41,065 nucleotides of DNA from contig NZ_LWBS01000429.1 in NCBI RefSeq assembly GCF_001652265.1, positions 1-41,065 of the forward strand, in the 5' to 3' direction. Below are positions 26,266 to 33,985 of this stretch, piece by piece (the first letter of the stretch is position 1; the number at the start of each line of letters is the position of its first letter). The stretch comes from Rhizobium leguminosarum (GTDB taxonomy: Bacteria > Pseudomonadota > Alphaproteobacteria > Rhizobiales > Rhizobiaceae). The position numbers and the translations under genes are program-made. Below the pieces are notes generated by a model, which worked only from the letters and a program-made list of their open reading frames with translations, did not search any database and had not been told where the DNA came from.

Positions 26266-26418
26266 TTGAACCACATAAATACAGCCACCGCCGTTGCAGC
26301 GGTAAAACCGCGTGAGGATGACGCGGCTGTCGCCCGCGCTGTTACCAGCTGGAAGCCGTTTCCCTGCCTTCTTACCCGCCGCGAATTGCGGGATTTGATC
26401 GCCAAGCAACTCGGCTGA
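26266..26418 (+). CDS. 50-residue small protein upstream of rpsU
   Basis: A TTG at 26266, seven bases after AAAGGA, opens a 50-codon frame ending TGA at 26418. The protein contains DDAAVARAVTSWKPFPCLLTRRELRDLIAKQLG, quoted here in parts: AVARAVTSWKPFPC and LTRRELRDLIAKQLG. The W-K-P-x-P-C and LTRREL elements look like those of small conserved rhizobial proteins I have seen, and codon use fits neighbouring genes. Function unknown. It precedes rpsU by 39 bases and may be co-transcribed. Confidence 0.65.
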   Translation: MNHINTATAVAAVKPREDDAAVARAVTSWKPFPCLLTRRELRDLIAKQLG

Positions 26419-26457
26419 GCGGCGATCGTCGCACCGCCCAAACAAGGAGAACTTGAA

Positions 26458-26694
26458 ATGCAGGTACTCGTCAGAGACAATAATGTCGATCAAGCGCTCA
26501 GGGTCTTGAAAAAGAAAATGCAGCGCGAAGGACTGTTCCGTGAAATGAAGGAGCGGCGCGCCTATGAGAAGCCGTCCGAACGGCGCGTCAGGGAAAAGGC
26601 GCAGACAATCAGTCGGCACCGCAAGGCCGCACGCAAGAAGATGCAGCGTGAAGGGCTGCTTGCCGGGCCAAAAAGAGTTGCCACCACCCGTTAG
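26458..26694 (+). CDS. rpsU: 30S ribosomal protein S21
   Basis: A 78-residue, highly basic protein with the S21 signature: [25 protein letters not shown] at the N-terminus, [18 protein letters not shown], then an alphaproteobacterial basic tail. S21 sits on the platform of the small ribosomal subunit and affects initiation. AAGGAGA precedes the ATG. A ribosomal gene on a repABC replicon is unusual; rhizobia often have several rpsU copies, so it is probably an extra or specialised copy. An internal duplication is visible: [10 protein letters not shown] near residue 20 and KKMQREGLL near residue 62. Confidence 0.93.
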   Translation: MQVLVRDNNVDQALRVLKKKMQREGLFREMKERRAYEKPSERRVREKAQTISRHRKAARKKMQREGLLAGPKRVATTR

Positions 26695-26751
26695 CGGCCA
26701 TTCCCAACCCGCTCCGAGCTTTGGCTGCTACATTCCGTGAAAGGACAGACA

Positions 26752-26946
26752 ATGGACGAACTCAATAGCCTTACCGTTTCCGAAGAACGCCTCGAGGATT
26801 GCCGCGATGTCGTAGACCCGGATCTTCAGGATCTGATCCAAAGCGCGCTGACATCGGGCTTTTCTCGGGAGGAAATCCTCATTGCCGTCAGCGAACTGGT
26901 CGCCGAAGACTTCGCGATGATCATGAAAACCCCAAGCGTCCATTGA
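26752..26946 (+). CDS. Small acidic 64-residue protein
   Basis: MDELNSLTVSEERLEDCRDV starts a strongly acidic, helix-forming protein with SALTSGFSREEILIAVSELV near the middle. No family is recognised. The ATG at 26752 is preceded by GAAAGGACA. It follows rpsU by 57 bases on the same strand and precedes a stress-type flavoprotein gene. Confidence 0.65.
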   Translation: MDELNSLTVSEERLEDCRDVVDPDLQDLIQSALTSGFSREEILIAVSELVAEDFAMIMKTPSVH

Positions 26947-26997
26947 TCGACTGCGTGGTTTGGTCGCCTTCAGTGAACGGCTGAATAGGCGTCACTG

Positions 26998-27022
26998 GGA
27001 ACATCGGCCTCGGCAGATGGTT
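26998..27022 (+). promoter_or_regulatory. EcfG-like promoter candidate
   Basis: GGAAC (26998-27002) and GGTT (27019-27022) are separated by 16 bases, one mismatch from GGAAC-N16/17-CGTT. Transcription would start near 27030, in front of the flavoprotein gene at 27053, whose family is often under general stress control. Confidence 0.45.
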
Positions 27023-27052
27023 ACTTCGTCTCTTGCACAGATGGAGATAACG

Positions 27053-27532
27053 ATGGCGGAGCATGATGATGCGACACGGGTGTGGGAATTGATCGACAAG
27101 ATCGGGTTTTGCATGCTGACGACCCGCAGCGGCGACGATCTTAAAGCCCGCCCGATGTCCGCCTATACCGCGCAGATCGAGAATGCGATCTATTTTCTGA
27201 CGGATGTCAGCAGTCACAAGGACGATGAGATCGCCCGCTGGCCAAATGTGTGCCTGGCCTTTGCCGACACCAAGGGACAGAAATATGTTTCCGTATCGGG
27301 GACGGCCGAGGTGCAGAACGACCGGGAGAGAATCAGGGAGTTATGGGCCACGCCGGCAAAGGCGTGGTGGGACAGTCCCGACGATCCTTCCATCCGCATC
27401 CTCAAGATGACCCCGTCTTCGGCCGAATATTGGGACAGCCCGGGCACGATCATCAGCTATATCAAGATGGCCGCCGCCGCGGTCTCGAACAGCAAACCTG
27501 ATATGGGCGACAATGCCGAAGTCAAGCTTTGA
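27053..27532 (+). CDS. Pyridoxamine 5'-phosphate oxidase-fold protein (general stress protein type)
   Basis: A 159-residue split-barrel flavin-binding protein. The fold is seen in IDKIGFCMLTTRSGDDLKARPM, IYFLTDVSSHKDDEI, VCLAFADTKGQKYVSVSGTAEV and PAKAWWDSPDDPSIRILKMTP, the pattern of general stress protein 26-like members rather than true PdxH. It probably binds FMN or F420; substrate unknown. The ATG at 27053 has GGAG six bases upstream. An EcfG-like promoter precedes it. Confidence 0.82.
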   Translation: MAEHDDATRVWELIDKIGFCMLTTRSGDDLKARPMSAYTAQIENAIYFLTDVSSHKDDEIARWPNVCLAFADTKGQKYVSVSGTAEVQNDRERIRELWATPAKAWWDSPDDPSIRILKMTPSSAEYWDSPGTIISYIKMAAAAVSNSKPDMGDNAEVKL

Positions 27533-27574
27533 CGCATGGAAGCGCTCAACGACGTTCCTTCTGGCCGCAAAACA

Positions 27575-28486
27575 TCAAGCCTGATTGGCTGATGCCTTGA
27601 CGAAATCGATGAATGCCCTCAGCGGCGCCGGCACCAGTCGGCGTCCAGGATAATAGAGAAACGGTCCAGAGAAGCGCTGCCACCACGGTTCGAGGATGGG
27701 CTCGAGCGCGCCGCTGTCGATATGCGGGCGCAACCAGTCCTCGAAGAGGCAGACGATCCCTGTTCCCGATATCGCTGCATCGACGGCCAAGTCGGTCGCT
27801 CCGCCGACCCGCACGATCAGCGGCCCCGTCGGATCGACCCGCACGATCTCGCCATCGCGCTCGAATTCCCACGGCGCCGTCATCGCACCGCTCGAAAAGC
27901 GACCCAACAGACAGGCATGGCCGAGCAGCTCGCTCGGATGTTGCGGCCGGCCACGGCGATCCAGGTAGTCGGGGGAGGCGGCGATGGCAAAGCGCTGGAC
28001 GCGTGGCCCGATCGGTATCGCGATCATGTCCTGCTCCAGCCGCTCGTCATAGCGTATTCCGGCGTCGCAGCCGGCCGCGATCACGTCGACAAAGCTCTCG
28101 TCGGTGACCACCTCCAGCCGAATATCGGGATAGGCGGCGAGGAACGCTGGAACGATGGCGGGCAGCACCAGCCGCGCCGCGCTGACCGGCACATTGAGGC
28201 GCAACGCACCGGCCGGCCTGTCGCGAAAACCGTTGACGACGTCGAGGGCAGACTCCACCTCGCTCAACGCGGGGCCGAGCCGCTCCAGCAAGCCCTTGCC
28301 CGCTTCGGTTGGCACGACACTGCGTGTTGTCCGGTTGAGCAGCCTGACGCCGAGTTGGGCCTCCAGGCGACGCACCGCTTCGCTGAGGAAAGAGGCGCTG
28401 CTGCCGCTGACGCGTGCCCCTTCACGAAACCCCCCGGCGCGCGCCACGGCAACAAAGGCATTAAGGTCACCCAGATCCGCTTTCAC
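27575..28486 (-). CDS. LysR family regulator divergent from aldo-keto reductase
   Basis: A 303-residue LysR protein. The N-terminal winged helix runs from LGDLNAFVAVARAGGFREGAR to LLNRTTRSVVPTEAG, and residues 90-300 form the effector domain, with DAGIRYDERLEQDMIAIPIG typical of the branch that controls oxidoreductases. The GTG at 28486 has GGAG upstream and gives the usual short N-terminus. The divergent neighbour is a PdxI-like aldo-keto reductase, and a clear palindrome lies between the two starts. Confidence 0.9.
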   Translation of the reverse strand: MKADLGDLNAFVAVARAGGFREGARVSGSSASFLSEAVRRLEAQLGVRLLNRTTRSVVPTEAGKGLLERLGPALSEVESALDVVNGFRDRPAGALRLNVPVSAARLVLPAIVPAFLAAYPDIRLEVVTDESFVDVIAAGCDAGIRYDERLEQDMIAIPIGPRVQRFAIAASPDYLDRRGRPQHPSELLGHACLLGRFSSGAMTAPWEFERDGEIVRVDPTGPLIVRVGGATDLAVDAAISGTGIVCLFEDWLRPHIDSGALEPILEPWWQRFSGPFLYYPGRRLVPAPLRAFIDFVKASANQA

Positions 28487-28496
28487 TGTTCGCCAC

Positions 28497-28515
28497 TCCG
28501 CACAGACCGTGCGGA
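28497..28515. promoter_or_regulatory. LysR operator candidate between lysR and aldo-keto reductase genes
   Basis: TCCGCAC-N5-GTGCGGA is a perfect inverted repeat with seven-base arms just upstream of the lysR start, in the 96-base gap to the reductase gene. Confidence 0.6.
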
Positions 28516-28582
28516 TTATTGCCAATTTTCACACGCGCCGACAACGTCTATCTTGGTGTCATCTCTTGAAAGGAATTAGGTC

Positions 28583-29458
28583 ATGTCCACCATCGATCAG
28601 TCCGGTACGTTCAACCTCGGCGGCCGCAGCGTGAAGCGGCTCGGCTATGGCGCCATGCAGCTCGCTGGGCCCGGCGTGTTTGGCCCGCCCAAAGATCATG
28701 GCGCGGCCTTGGCCGTGCTGCGAGAGGCGGTCGCAAGCGGCGTAGACCACATCGACACCAGCGACTTCTATGGCCCGCATGTCACCAACCAGATCATCCG
28801 CGAGGCGCTGCATCCCTATCGCGACGATCTCATCATCGTCACCAAGATCGGCGCCCGGCGCGGCGCGGACGGATCGTGGATTCCGGCCTTCTCGCGCGAA
28901 GAGCTGACGGAGGCAGTACACGACAACCTCCGCAATCTCGGCCTCGATGTGCTTGATATCGTTAATCTCAGGATCATGTTCGACGTGCAAGGCCCGGCCG
29001 AAGGGTCGATCGAAGCGCCGCTGACGGTGCTGGCCGATCTTCAGCGGCAAGGCCTGGTGCGTCACGTCGGGCTGAGCAACGTCACATCCAAGCAGATCAC
29101 CGAAGGGCGTGGGATCACCGAGATCGTCTGCGTGCAGAACCAGTACAATCTGGCGCATCGGGCCGACGATGCCCTGATCGACGATCTCGCGCGCGACGGC
29201 ATTGCCTATGTACCATTCTTTCCGCTCGGCGGGTTCAGCCCGCTGCAGTCTTCCACTCTGTCCGATGTCGCCGCACGCCTCAATGCCACGCCTATGCAGG
29301 TGGCGCTCGCCTGGCTGCTGCGTCGCGCGGAAAACATCCTGCTGATCCCCGGCACTTCGTCCGTCGGCCATCTCAGAGAAAACCTCGCGGCCGCCGGGCT
29401 CGTGCTGCCGGATGAGGCTCTCTCGGAATTGAACCGCATGGCTGATGTCGCCGCCTGA
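28583..29458 (+). CDS. Aldo-keto reductase, PdxI/YdbC-like
   Basis: A 291-residue TIM-barrel reductase. Asp58 and Tyr63 (HIDTSDFYG) and Lys88 (VTKIG) of the catalytic tetrad are present, but the position of the usual His reads Asn128 (LDIVNLRIM). The protein resembles E. coli YdbC along its length (LDVLDIVNLR, AEGSIEAPLTVLADLQ, HRADDALIDDLARDGIAYVPFFPLGGF, LIPGTSSVGHLREN). YdbC is known as PdxI, a pyridoxal reductase of vitamin B6 salvage, so a similar NADPH-dependent reaction is likely. GAAAGGAATTAGGTC precedes the ATG. It is divergent from a LysR gene. Confidence 0.85.
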   Translation: MSTIDQSGTFNLGGRSVKRLGYGAMQLAGPGVFGPPKDHGAALAVLREAVASGVDHIDTSDFYGPHVTNQIIREALHPYRDDLIIVTKIGARRGADGSWIPAFSREELTEAVHDNLRNLGLDVLDIVNLRIMFDVQGPAEGSIEAPLTVLADLQRQGLVRHVGLSNVTSKQITEGRGITEIVCVQNQYNLAHRADDALIDDLARDGIAYVPFFPLGGFSPLQSSTLSDVAARLNATPMQVALAWLLRRAENILLIPGTSSVGHLRENLAAAGLVLPDEALSELNRMADVAA

Positions 29459-29475
29459 AGGTCGCCGACGATCCA

Positions 29476-29507
29476 ACGCTACGCCACGCTCTTCCGTGGC
29501 GTAGCGT
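29476..29507. terminator. Bidirectional hairpin between convergent genes
   Basis: A perfect 13-pair stem (ACGCTACGCCACG at 29476-29488 with its complement at 29495-29507) and six-base loop, 17 bases after the reductase stop and 47 bases before the ppk2 stop. No long T run, but its position between convergent genes fits termination of both. Confidence 0.6.
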
Positions 29508-29554
29508 AGCAACCTATATCGACTCCGATTTAGGCCGCCGTTGCGGCTATGCTG

Positions 29555-30469
29555 TCAATAGCGCTCCGGCACGAGCATTTCAGATGGAACCGGCGCCCTG
29601 TTGTAATCGGCATGACGGATGCGGTCCGGCAACTGGATCTCCGGTTTCGGAACGTCCTCGTAAGGGATCTGCTCGAGAAGATGGGCAATGCAGTTCAAAC
29701 GCGCGCGTTTCTTGTCCACGGCCTGTACCACCCACCAGGGTGCGTCCTCCGTGTGCGTCCGCGCCAGCATTTCTTCCTTGGCTTTGGTGTATTCCTCCCA
29801 ATGGACACGGCTTTCCATATCCATCGGTGAGAGCTTCCATTGCTTCAGCGGATCGTGGATGCGCATCTTGAAGCGGAATTCCTGCTCCTCGTCAGTGATC
29901 GAAAACCAGTACTTGATCAGCACGATTCCGGAACGGACCAGCATCCGTTCGAATTCAGGCACCGAGCGGAAGAACTCCTCGAGTTCTTCCTCGGTGCAGA
30001 ACCCCATGACGCGCTCGACACCGGCGCGATTGTACCAGCTTCGGTCAAAGAGCACCATTTCGCCGGCGGTCGGAAGATGCGGGACATAACGCTGGAAATA
30101 CCATTGATGACGTTCCCGCTCGGTGGGCGCGGGCAGCGCGACCGTCCGGCAAACGCGCGGATTGAGCCGCTGGGTCACGCGTTTGATCGCGCCACCCTTG
30201 CCGGCTGAATCCCGGCCTTCGAACAGCACCACCACCTTCAGCTTCTTATGCTGAACCCAATCCTGCAACCGCACCAGTTCATGCTGCAGCCGGAACAGCT
30301 CCCGAAAGTAGATTTTTCGCTCGATCGTCTGCTCCGCCGGTTCCGACATTCCTTCGGCGACCAGATCGTCCAGCCGGTCTTCCTCCATCTGCATTTCCAG
30401 CTCTTCATCGAAGCTGTCGGCGATTTCGGCCTTAATACGGCTGAGCTGGTCCTGAGGTGTTTGAGTCAT
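29555..30469 (-). CDS. ppk2: Polyphosphate kinase 2
   Basis: A 304-residue PPK2 family protein. The P-loop is FEGRDSAGKGGAIKR (about residues 83-97) and the lid/Walker B region is LFDRSWYNRAGVERVMGFC (about 140-158), followed by KYWFSITDEEQEFRF. A single PPK2 domain of this length is class I, which mostly uses polyphosphate to phosphorylate nucleoside diphosphates. The N-terminal 45 residues are acidic and helical. AAAAGG precedes the ATG. It is transcribed alone. Confidence 0.92.
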   Translation of the reverse strand: MTQTPQDQLSRIKAEIADSFDEELEMQMEEDRLDDLVAEGMSEPAEQTIERKIYFRELFRLQHELVRLQDWVQHKKLKVVVLFEGRDSAGKGGAIKRVTQRLNPRVCRTVALPAPTERERHQWYFQRYVPHLPTAGEMVLFDRSWYNRAGVERVMGFCTEEELEEFFRSVPEFERMLVRSGIVLIKYWFSITDEEQEFRFKMRIHDPLKQWKLSPMDMESRVHWEEYTKAKEEMLARTHTEDAPWWVVQAVDKKRARLNCIAHLLEQIPYEDVPKPEIQLPDRIRHADYNRAPVPSEMLVPERY

Positions 30470-30584
30470 GGCCTTTTCCTTCCTGCTTATTTCGACAGGA
30501 GCATGTCACTGCGAAGTTTGTGTGACGGTTCGGCCAAGCGAGAGCTGGAACAGCTACGTCCCGATCTGCCGCCAGCGCATCGGC

Positions 30585-30608
30585 CCGAAAATCGGGATCG
30601 ATTTTCGG
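30585..30608. repeat. Perfect hairpin 10-bp arms upstream of ppk2
   Basis: CCGAAAATCG (30585-30594) and CGATTTTCGG (30599-30608) with a four-base loop. It lies beside the palindromic element at 30634-30678 and is probably part of the same compound intergenic repeat. Confidence 0.6.
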
Positions 30609-30633
30609 AAAGCACGATGCGAGGACTGAAGGG

Positions 30634-30678
30634 TTAGAGCGTCCTGTGTGCATCCGAAAAGGACGCACGGCGCTCTAA
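30634..30678. repeat. Palindromic intergenic repeat overlapping the XRE gene end
   Basis: Outer arms TTAGAGCG (30634-30641) and CGCTCTAA (30671-30678) are exact complements, and CGTCC (30640-30644) also pairs with GGACG (30661-30665). The element carries a TAA stop in its outer arm on each strand. It encodes the last 14 residues of the XRE regulator. Confidence 0.65.
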
Positions 30679-31506
30679 TGCGCCGACCTGCTTCATCAGC
30701 TTGGCGTATTCCACCTCGGTGACATCATCCAACGGGAACATGCACTCGATTCTCAGTTCCTGGGTCGTTATCGTCTGTGCGGTCCCAACCGTGGTCACCA
30801 GCGAGAAGAAACTCAGAACCTGCCCGTCCTTGATGAACGACAATGGAATGACCGGTGTGCTGTCGGCTGTCGTCGAGACCTTCCAGGCACTGTCCACATC
30901 CGGATAGGCGAGGAGCGCGTCGATCAGCGCCTTGGTGCGCTTATCGATGACGCGGCCCACGGACTCCCTGAACACCCGCGCCATTAGGCTTTTTGCCGTT
31001 TCCTCCCAATTCGCAATGAAGGGCCGCAAACCGGCCGGATCGAATATCAGGTGCAGCAGATTGCGCGGTTTTTCTCGTGCCGCCATATCGATGAAGCTAT
31101 TGAAGAAGCGCTGCGTCGCCTCGTTCGTCATGATGACGTTCCAATACCGGTCCATCACCACTGCCGGAAACGGTTCATGCTGAACAAGCATACGCTTCAG
31201 CGCATCCGTGACACTTTTCATTTCAAGGTCGTCCATGCCGCCTTCGGCGTAAATCGGAGCATAGCCGGCGGCGAGCAGCAGCGTATTGCGCTCCCGGAAC
31301 GGTACATCAAGGGCATCGGCCAGATGCAGCAGATTGTGGCGGCCGGGCGTGCTTCGGCCACTCTCGATGAAGCTGATCTGACGCTGCGATATGCCGCTGT
31401 CGAGTGAGAGATCCAGCTGGCTCTTGCCCCGCGTGTCGCGCCAGGCGCGCAACTGGATGCCAAGCTCGTTCGGTATTGCGCTTGAATGACCGTGCGTCGC
31501 GCTCAT
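30634..31506 (-). CDS. XRE-family regulator with MmyB-like ligand domain
   Basis: A 290-residue regulator. Residues 10-70 are a helix-turn-helix of the lambda-repressor type (LGIQLRAWRDTRGKSQLDLS, then SQRQISFIESGRSTPGR). Residues 95-265 match the MmyB-like ligand-binding domain: PAVVMDRYWNVIMTNEAT, RNLLHLIFDPAGLRPFIANWEE and TPVIPLSFIKDGQVLSFFS. Such proteins control nearby enzyme genes in response to small lipophilic ligands. The last 14 residues (LERRASFSDAHRTL) and the TAA stop come from a palindromic repeat. It is downstream of a SnoaL-like gene, 72 bases apart and probably co-transcribed. Confidence 0.88.
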   Translation of the reverse strand: MSATHGHSSAIPNELGIQLRAWRDTRGKSQLDLSLDSGISQRQISFIESGRSTPGRHNLLHLADALDVPFRERNTLLLAAGYAPIYAEGGMDDLEMKSVTDALKRMLVQHEPFPAVVMDRYWNVIMTNEATQRFFNSFIDMAAREKPRNLLHLIFDPAGLRPFIANWEETAKSLMARVFRESVGRVIDKRTKALIDALLAYPDVDSAWKVSTTADSTPVIPLSFIKDGQVLSFFSLVTTVGTAQTITTQELRIECMFPLDDVTEVEYAKLMKQVGALERRASFSDAHRTL

Positions 31507-31578
31507 CTTTTAGCGATCTCCATGTGTGCGGCTGATGGCCGGCGGGGGCGATAACGCTCCCGCCAGCGACGATGTCGG

Positions 31579-31968
31579 TCAGAAGGCAACCGGGCCGACC
31601 GATCCGTACCAGCGACCAACCTTGGCCGGCTCTCGTTCATCCATATAGAAGAAGTGCGTCATCACCGGTTTGACAACCGGTTGAGCCTCGTCGTCTGGCG
31701 TCATGGTGACAGTCCCGCGGAAGATCTTGAGCGAGCCACCGTCCCAATATTCCGTTACGTCGTGAAGCGCTGAGAAACCCGTGTCGATGAAGGCGCGCAG
31801 GTTCGTGCGAATGGTCTCTCGCCCCTTCCAGTCGGCGACGCCCAGATTGCAGGTAGCATCCTGCGCCAAGCAGTCGAAGCCTTCGCCGAAGGTCTTGTCA
31901 TCGATCTCCTTCCAGAATGCCAACAGCCATTCAGGGGTTTCCCGTTTCGTAAAATTCATGGTCGTCAT
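31579..31968 (-). CDS. SnoaL-like (NTF2 fold) protein
   Basis: A 129-residue protein with the cone-shaped NTF2-like pattern: N-terminal helices (PEWLLAFWKEIDDKTFGEGF), then FIDTGFSALHDVTEYWDGGSLKIFRGTVTM and MTHFFYMDE...KVGRWYGSVGPVAF. Such proteins are small enzymes or ligand binders; no catalytic assignment can be made. The ATG at 31968 follows GAGGAG by seven bases. It heads an operon with the XRE/MmyB-like regulator, which probably controls it. Confidence 0.75.
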   Translation of the reverse strand: MTTMNFTKRETPEWLLAFWKEIDDKTFGEGFDCLAQDATCNLGVADWKGRETIRTNLRAFIDTGFSALHDVTEYWDGGSLKIFRGTVTMTPDDEAQPVVKPVMTHFFYMDEREPAKVGRWYGSVGPVAF

Positions 31969-31996
31969 CGTCGTTCTCCTCGGCCGCCTCGCACGG

Positions 31997-32018
31997 TCGA
32001 CGGCAGCTTAGCCGTCGA
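31997..32018. promoter_or_regulatory. Inverted repeat in the leader of the SnoaL-like gene
   Basis: TCGACGGC (31997-32004) and GCCGTCGA (32011-32018) with a six-base spacer, 29 bases upstream of the SnoaL-like start. A second inverted repeat, ATTACA-N5-TGTAAT at 32107-32123, lies further upstream. Either may be an operator for the XRE regulator, or the first a leader hairpin. Confidence 0.4.
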
Positions 32019-32248
32019 AATCGCGTTGGTCGGCCGCTTCTGTTGAAGGGAATGTTCCTCCTGCAGGAAGGCCGTTCATTGATATCGCGGACAGGGAATG
32101 CCCTCAATTACATCCGGTGTAATCAGCGGGGTGAGAACGGTCCTTTAAATCTTCGGCAAAGAAGGCGCATCCGCTCATCTCCCAGCCAATCAAACGCGGG
32201 GAGAGTGACATTCCAACTTTGCAGAAACAGGACACTTCGACTTTGCGG

Positions 32249-33901
32249 CTACAGCCGTCCCGTCCGGTACTGGTCGACAAGATTCCGGCAGGCGCGGATC
32301 GTCAGGGCCATGACGGTGAGCGTCGTGCCGGCGATGCCGCTGCCGGGGAAGGCGCTGGCGTCGGTGACGATGAGGTTCGGGGCATCCCAGACCTGGTTGT
32401 AGGGATTGAGCACAGAAGCTTGCCGGTTTTCGCCCATGCGCGCGCCGCCCGTCTCATGGATTGCGGCGCCCATGCACATGGTCTTGCGGAACCATTTGCG
32501 GAACATGAAGCGGCTGAAGGCATCGGCTTCGGGAAAGGCGCCCTTGCCCATTTCCTTGAGGCCGGTGGGCGAGCCGATGAATTCGAGGTCGCCGCCGACC
32601 TCCTTGATCATGGCGATCAGCGTCTCCTCCTGCCTTTTGAGCAGTGCCTGCTCCTCCTCTTGCATGACGCAGCGGATATGCGGCACGGGAATGTTCCAGG
32701 CATCCCTACGCCTGACATCGAGCGTGATGCGGTTGTCGGCATAGGGCAGCATGCGGCCGAAACCGAAGAAGGCGAGTCGCGCATCTCCGTCCCCCGAGAT
32801 CGGCGCGCGGCCGACGCTTCCCTGGTAGTCGAAATCACCGCGGGCGGCGTCGCCCTCGCCGAAGCGGGGAATGAAGACCCCGCCCGACGGATTGTAGAAG
32901 GGGTCGGTCGGCGCGGACTCGTCGACCGCCCAGCCCTTCGCCTTCGAAAAGGACCCGAAGGCGAGGCACGGCAGCTGGTCCATGAAATAGCGACCGAGAG
33001 CGCCCGAGCTGTTGCCGAGCCCATCTGGATGTTTCGCCGAAGCCGAATTCAACAGCAGCCGCACGCTCTCTATCGGCGAGGCCGAAAGCACCACCGTCGC
33101 GGCGCGAACCGTCGATACCGCGCCCGTGTTGCGATCGATGTATTCGGCGCCGGTGGCGCGGCCGGTCTTCTCATCCGTGGTGATGCGGCGAACGACGGCG
33201 TCGTAGCGGATGGTCAGCTCACTGGTCGCCTTTGCTTCTCGCAGCGGTCGCGGCATCCGGTCAGCGTCAGGCGCGATGTAGCGCCAGGAAACGACATGCC
33301 TTTCCGGCCAGCGGCTTTCGACCGCCTGCTTGAAGATCTGTTCGGCCGGCGTCAGGCTTGCCGGCTTCGCATAGATGCCGTCCGGCAACGTGGCCACGTT
33401 GTCCTTGTTGCCGTAGAGCCCGAGATAGGCCTCGACCTCGTCGTAGAAAGGAACCAGCTCGTCATAGGAGACCGGCCAGTCCACGCCCTTTCCGGCGCGT
33501 GAGCGGATCTTGAAATCGTCGTCGGTCCAGCGCAGCAGCACCCGGCCGAAACTGTGGAGGCGCCCACCGCCCTGGCGGCCGCGGATCCAGAGGAAGGGTT
33601 CGCCCTTCGGCGTCGTATAGGGGTTCTTGCGGTCGTTGACGAAGAAATGGCTGAAGCGCTCGGTGAAAAAGGCTGCGCGCGCCTGGATCGGCTGGCCCCT
33701 GAGGGTGGCCCGCGCGCGCTCCCAGATATTGATGCTGCTTGCCGGCGCCTTCTTGCGCGCGGGATCGAAATCCTTCGGTCCGACGGCGGGGCCGGCCTCG
33801 AGCAGCAGCACCGACAGCCCCTGTGCCGTCAGTTCCTTTACCGCAAAGGAACCCGCCGCGCCGGAGCCGATCACCAGCGCATCATAGACGATCTCAGACA
33901 T
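32249..33901 (-). CDS. GMC-family FAD oxidoreductase
   Basis: A 550-residue glucose-methanol-choline oxidoreductase. The FAD motif is VIGSGAAGS at about residues 10-18, followed by the Glu of LLLEAGP. The C-terminal domain has the catalytic His482 in HETGGARMG and FPGSGIAGTTLTVMAL near 519-534, where related sugar oxidoreductases have NPTLT; the usual second catalytic Asn (or His) appears to be Gly525. There is no signal peptide, so it should be cytoplasmic unless exported with a partner. Relatives oxidise sugars, often at C3 of glycosides. It is last in the operon with a sugar ABC transporter and a TIM-barrel protein; a palindromic repeat separates it from the ATPase gene. Confidence 0.88.
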   Translation of the reverse strand: MSEIVYDALVIGSGAAGSFAVKELTAQGLSVLLLEAGPAVGPKDFDPARKKAPASSINIWERARATLRGQPIQARAAFFTERFSHFFVNDRKNPYTTPKGEPFLWIRGRQGGGRLHSFGRVLLRWTDDDFKIRSRAGKGVDWPVSYDELVPFYDEVEAYLGLYGNKDNVATLPDGIYAKPASLTPAEQIFKQAVESRWPERHVVSWRYIAPDADRMPRPLREAKATSELTIRYDAVVRRITTDEKTGRATGAEYIDRNTGAVSTVRAATVVLSASPIESVRLLLNSASAKHPDGLGNSSGALGRYFMDQLPCLAFGSFSKAKGWAVDESAPTDPFYNPSGGVFIPRFGEGDAARGDFDYQGSVGRAPISGDGDARLAFFGFGRMLPYADNRITLDVRRRDAWNIPVPHIRCVMQEEEQALLKRQEETLIAMIKEVGGDLEFIGSPTGLKEMGKGAFPEADAFSRFMFRKWFRKTMCMGAAIHETGGARMGENRQASVLNPYNQVWDAPNLIVTDASAFPGSGIAGTTLTVMALTIRACRNLVDQYRTGRL

Positions 33902-33924
33902 GTCTTTTCAAATCCTGTCCTGGA

Positions 33925-33963
33925 GCAATTCCTCAAAACGGCGCGAAACGCGTCCGGAATTGC
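33925..33963. repeat. Palindromic repeat between GMC and ATPase genes
   Basis: GCAATTCC (33925-33932) and GGAATTGC (33956-33963) are perfect eight-base arms. Inside, CGCG-AAA-CGCG can form a nested stem. Similar GAGCAATTCC elements recur in Rhizobium intergenic regions. It lies within the operon and could shape mRNA stability. Confidence 0.6.
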
Positions 33964-33985
33964 GGGAAAACAAAGGGATGGGGCG

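Noticed and set aside
32219..33502. Plus-strand open frame of 427 codons opposite the GMC gene
   Set aside because: Antisense to an unmistakable FAD oxidoreductase; no recognisable domain and biased composition.
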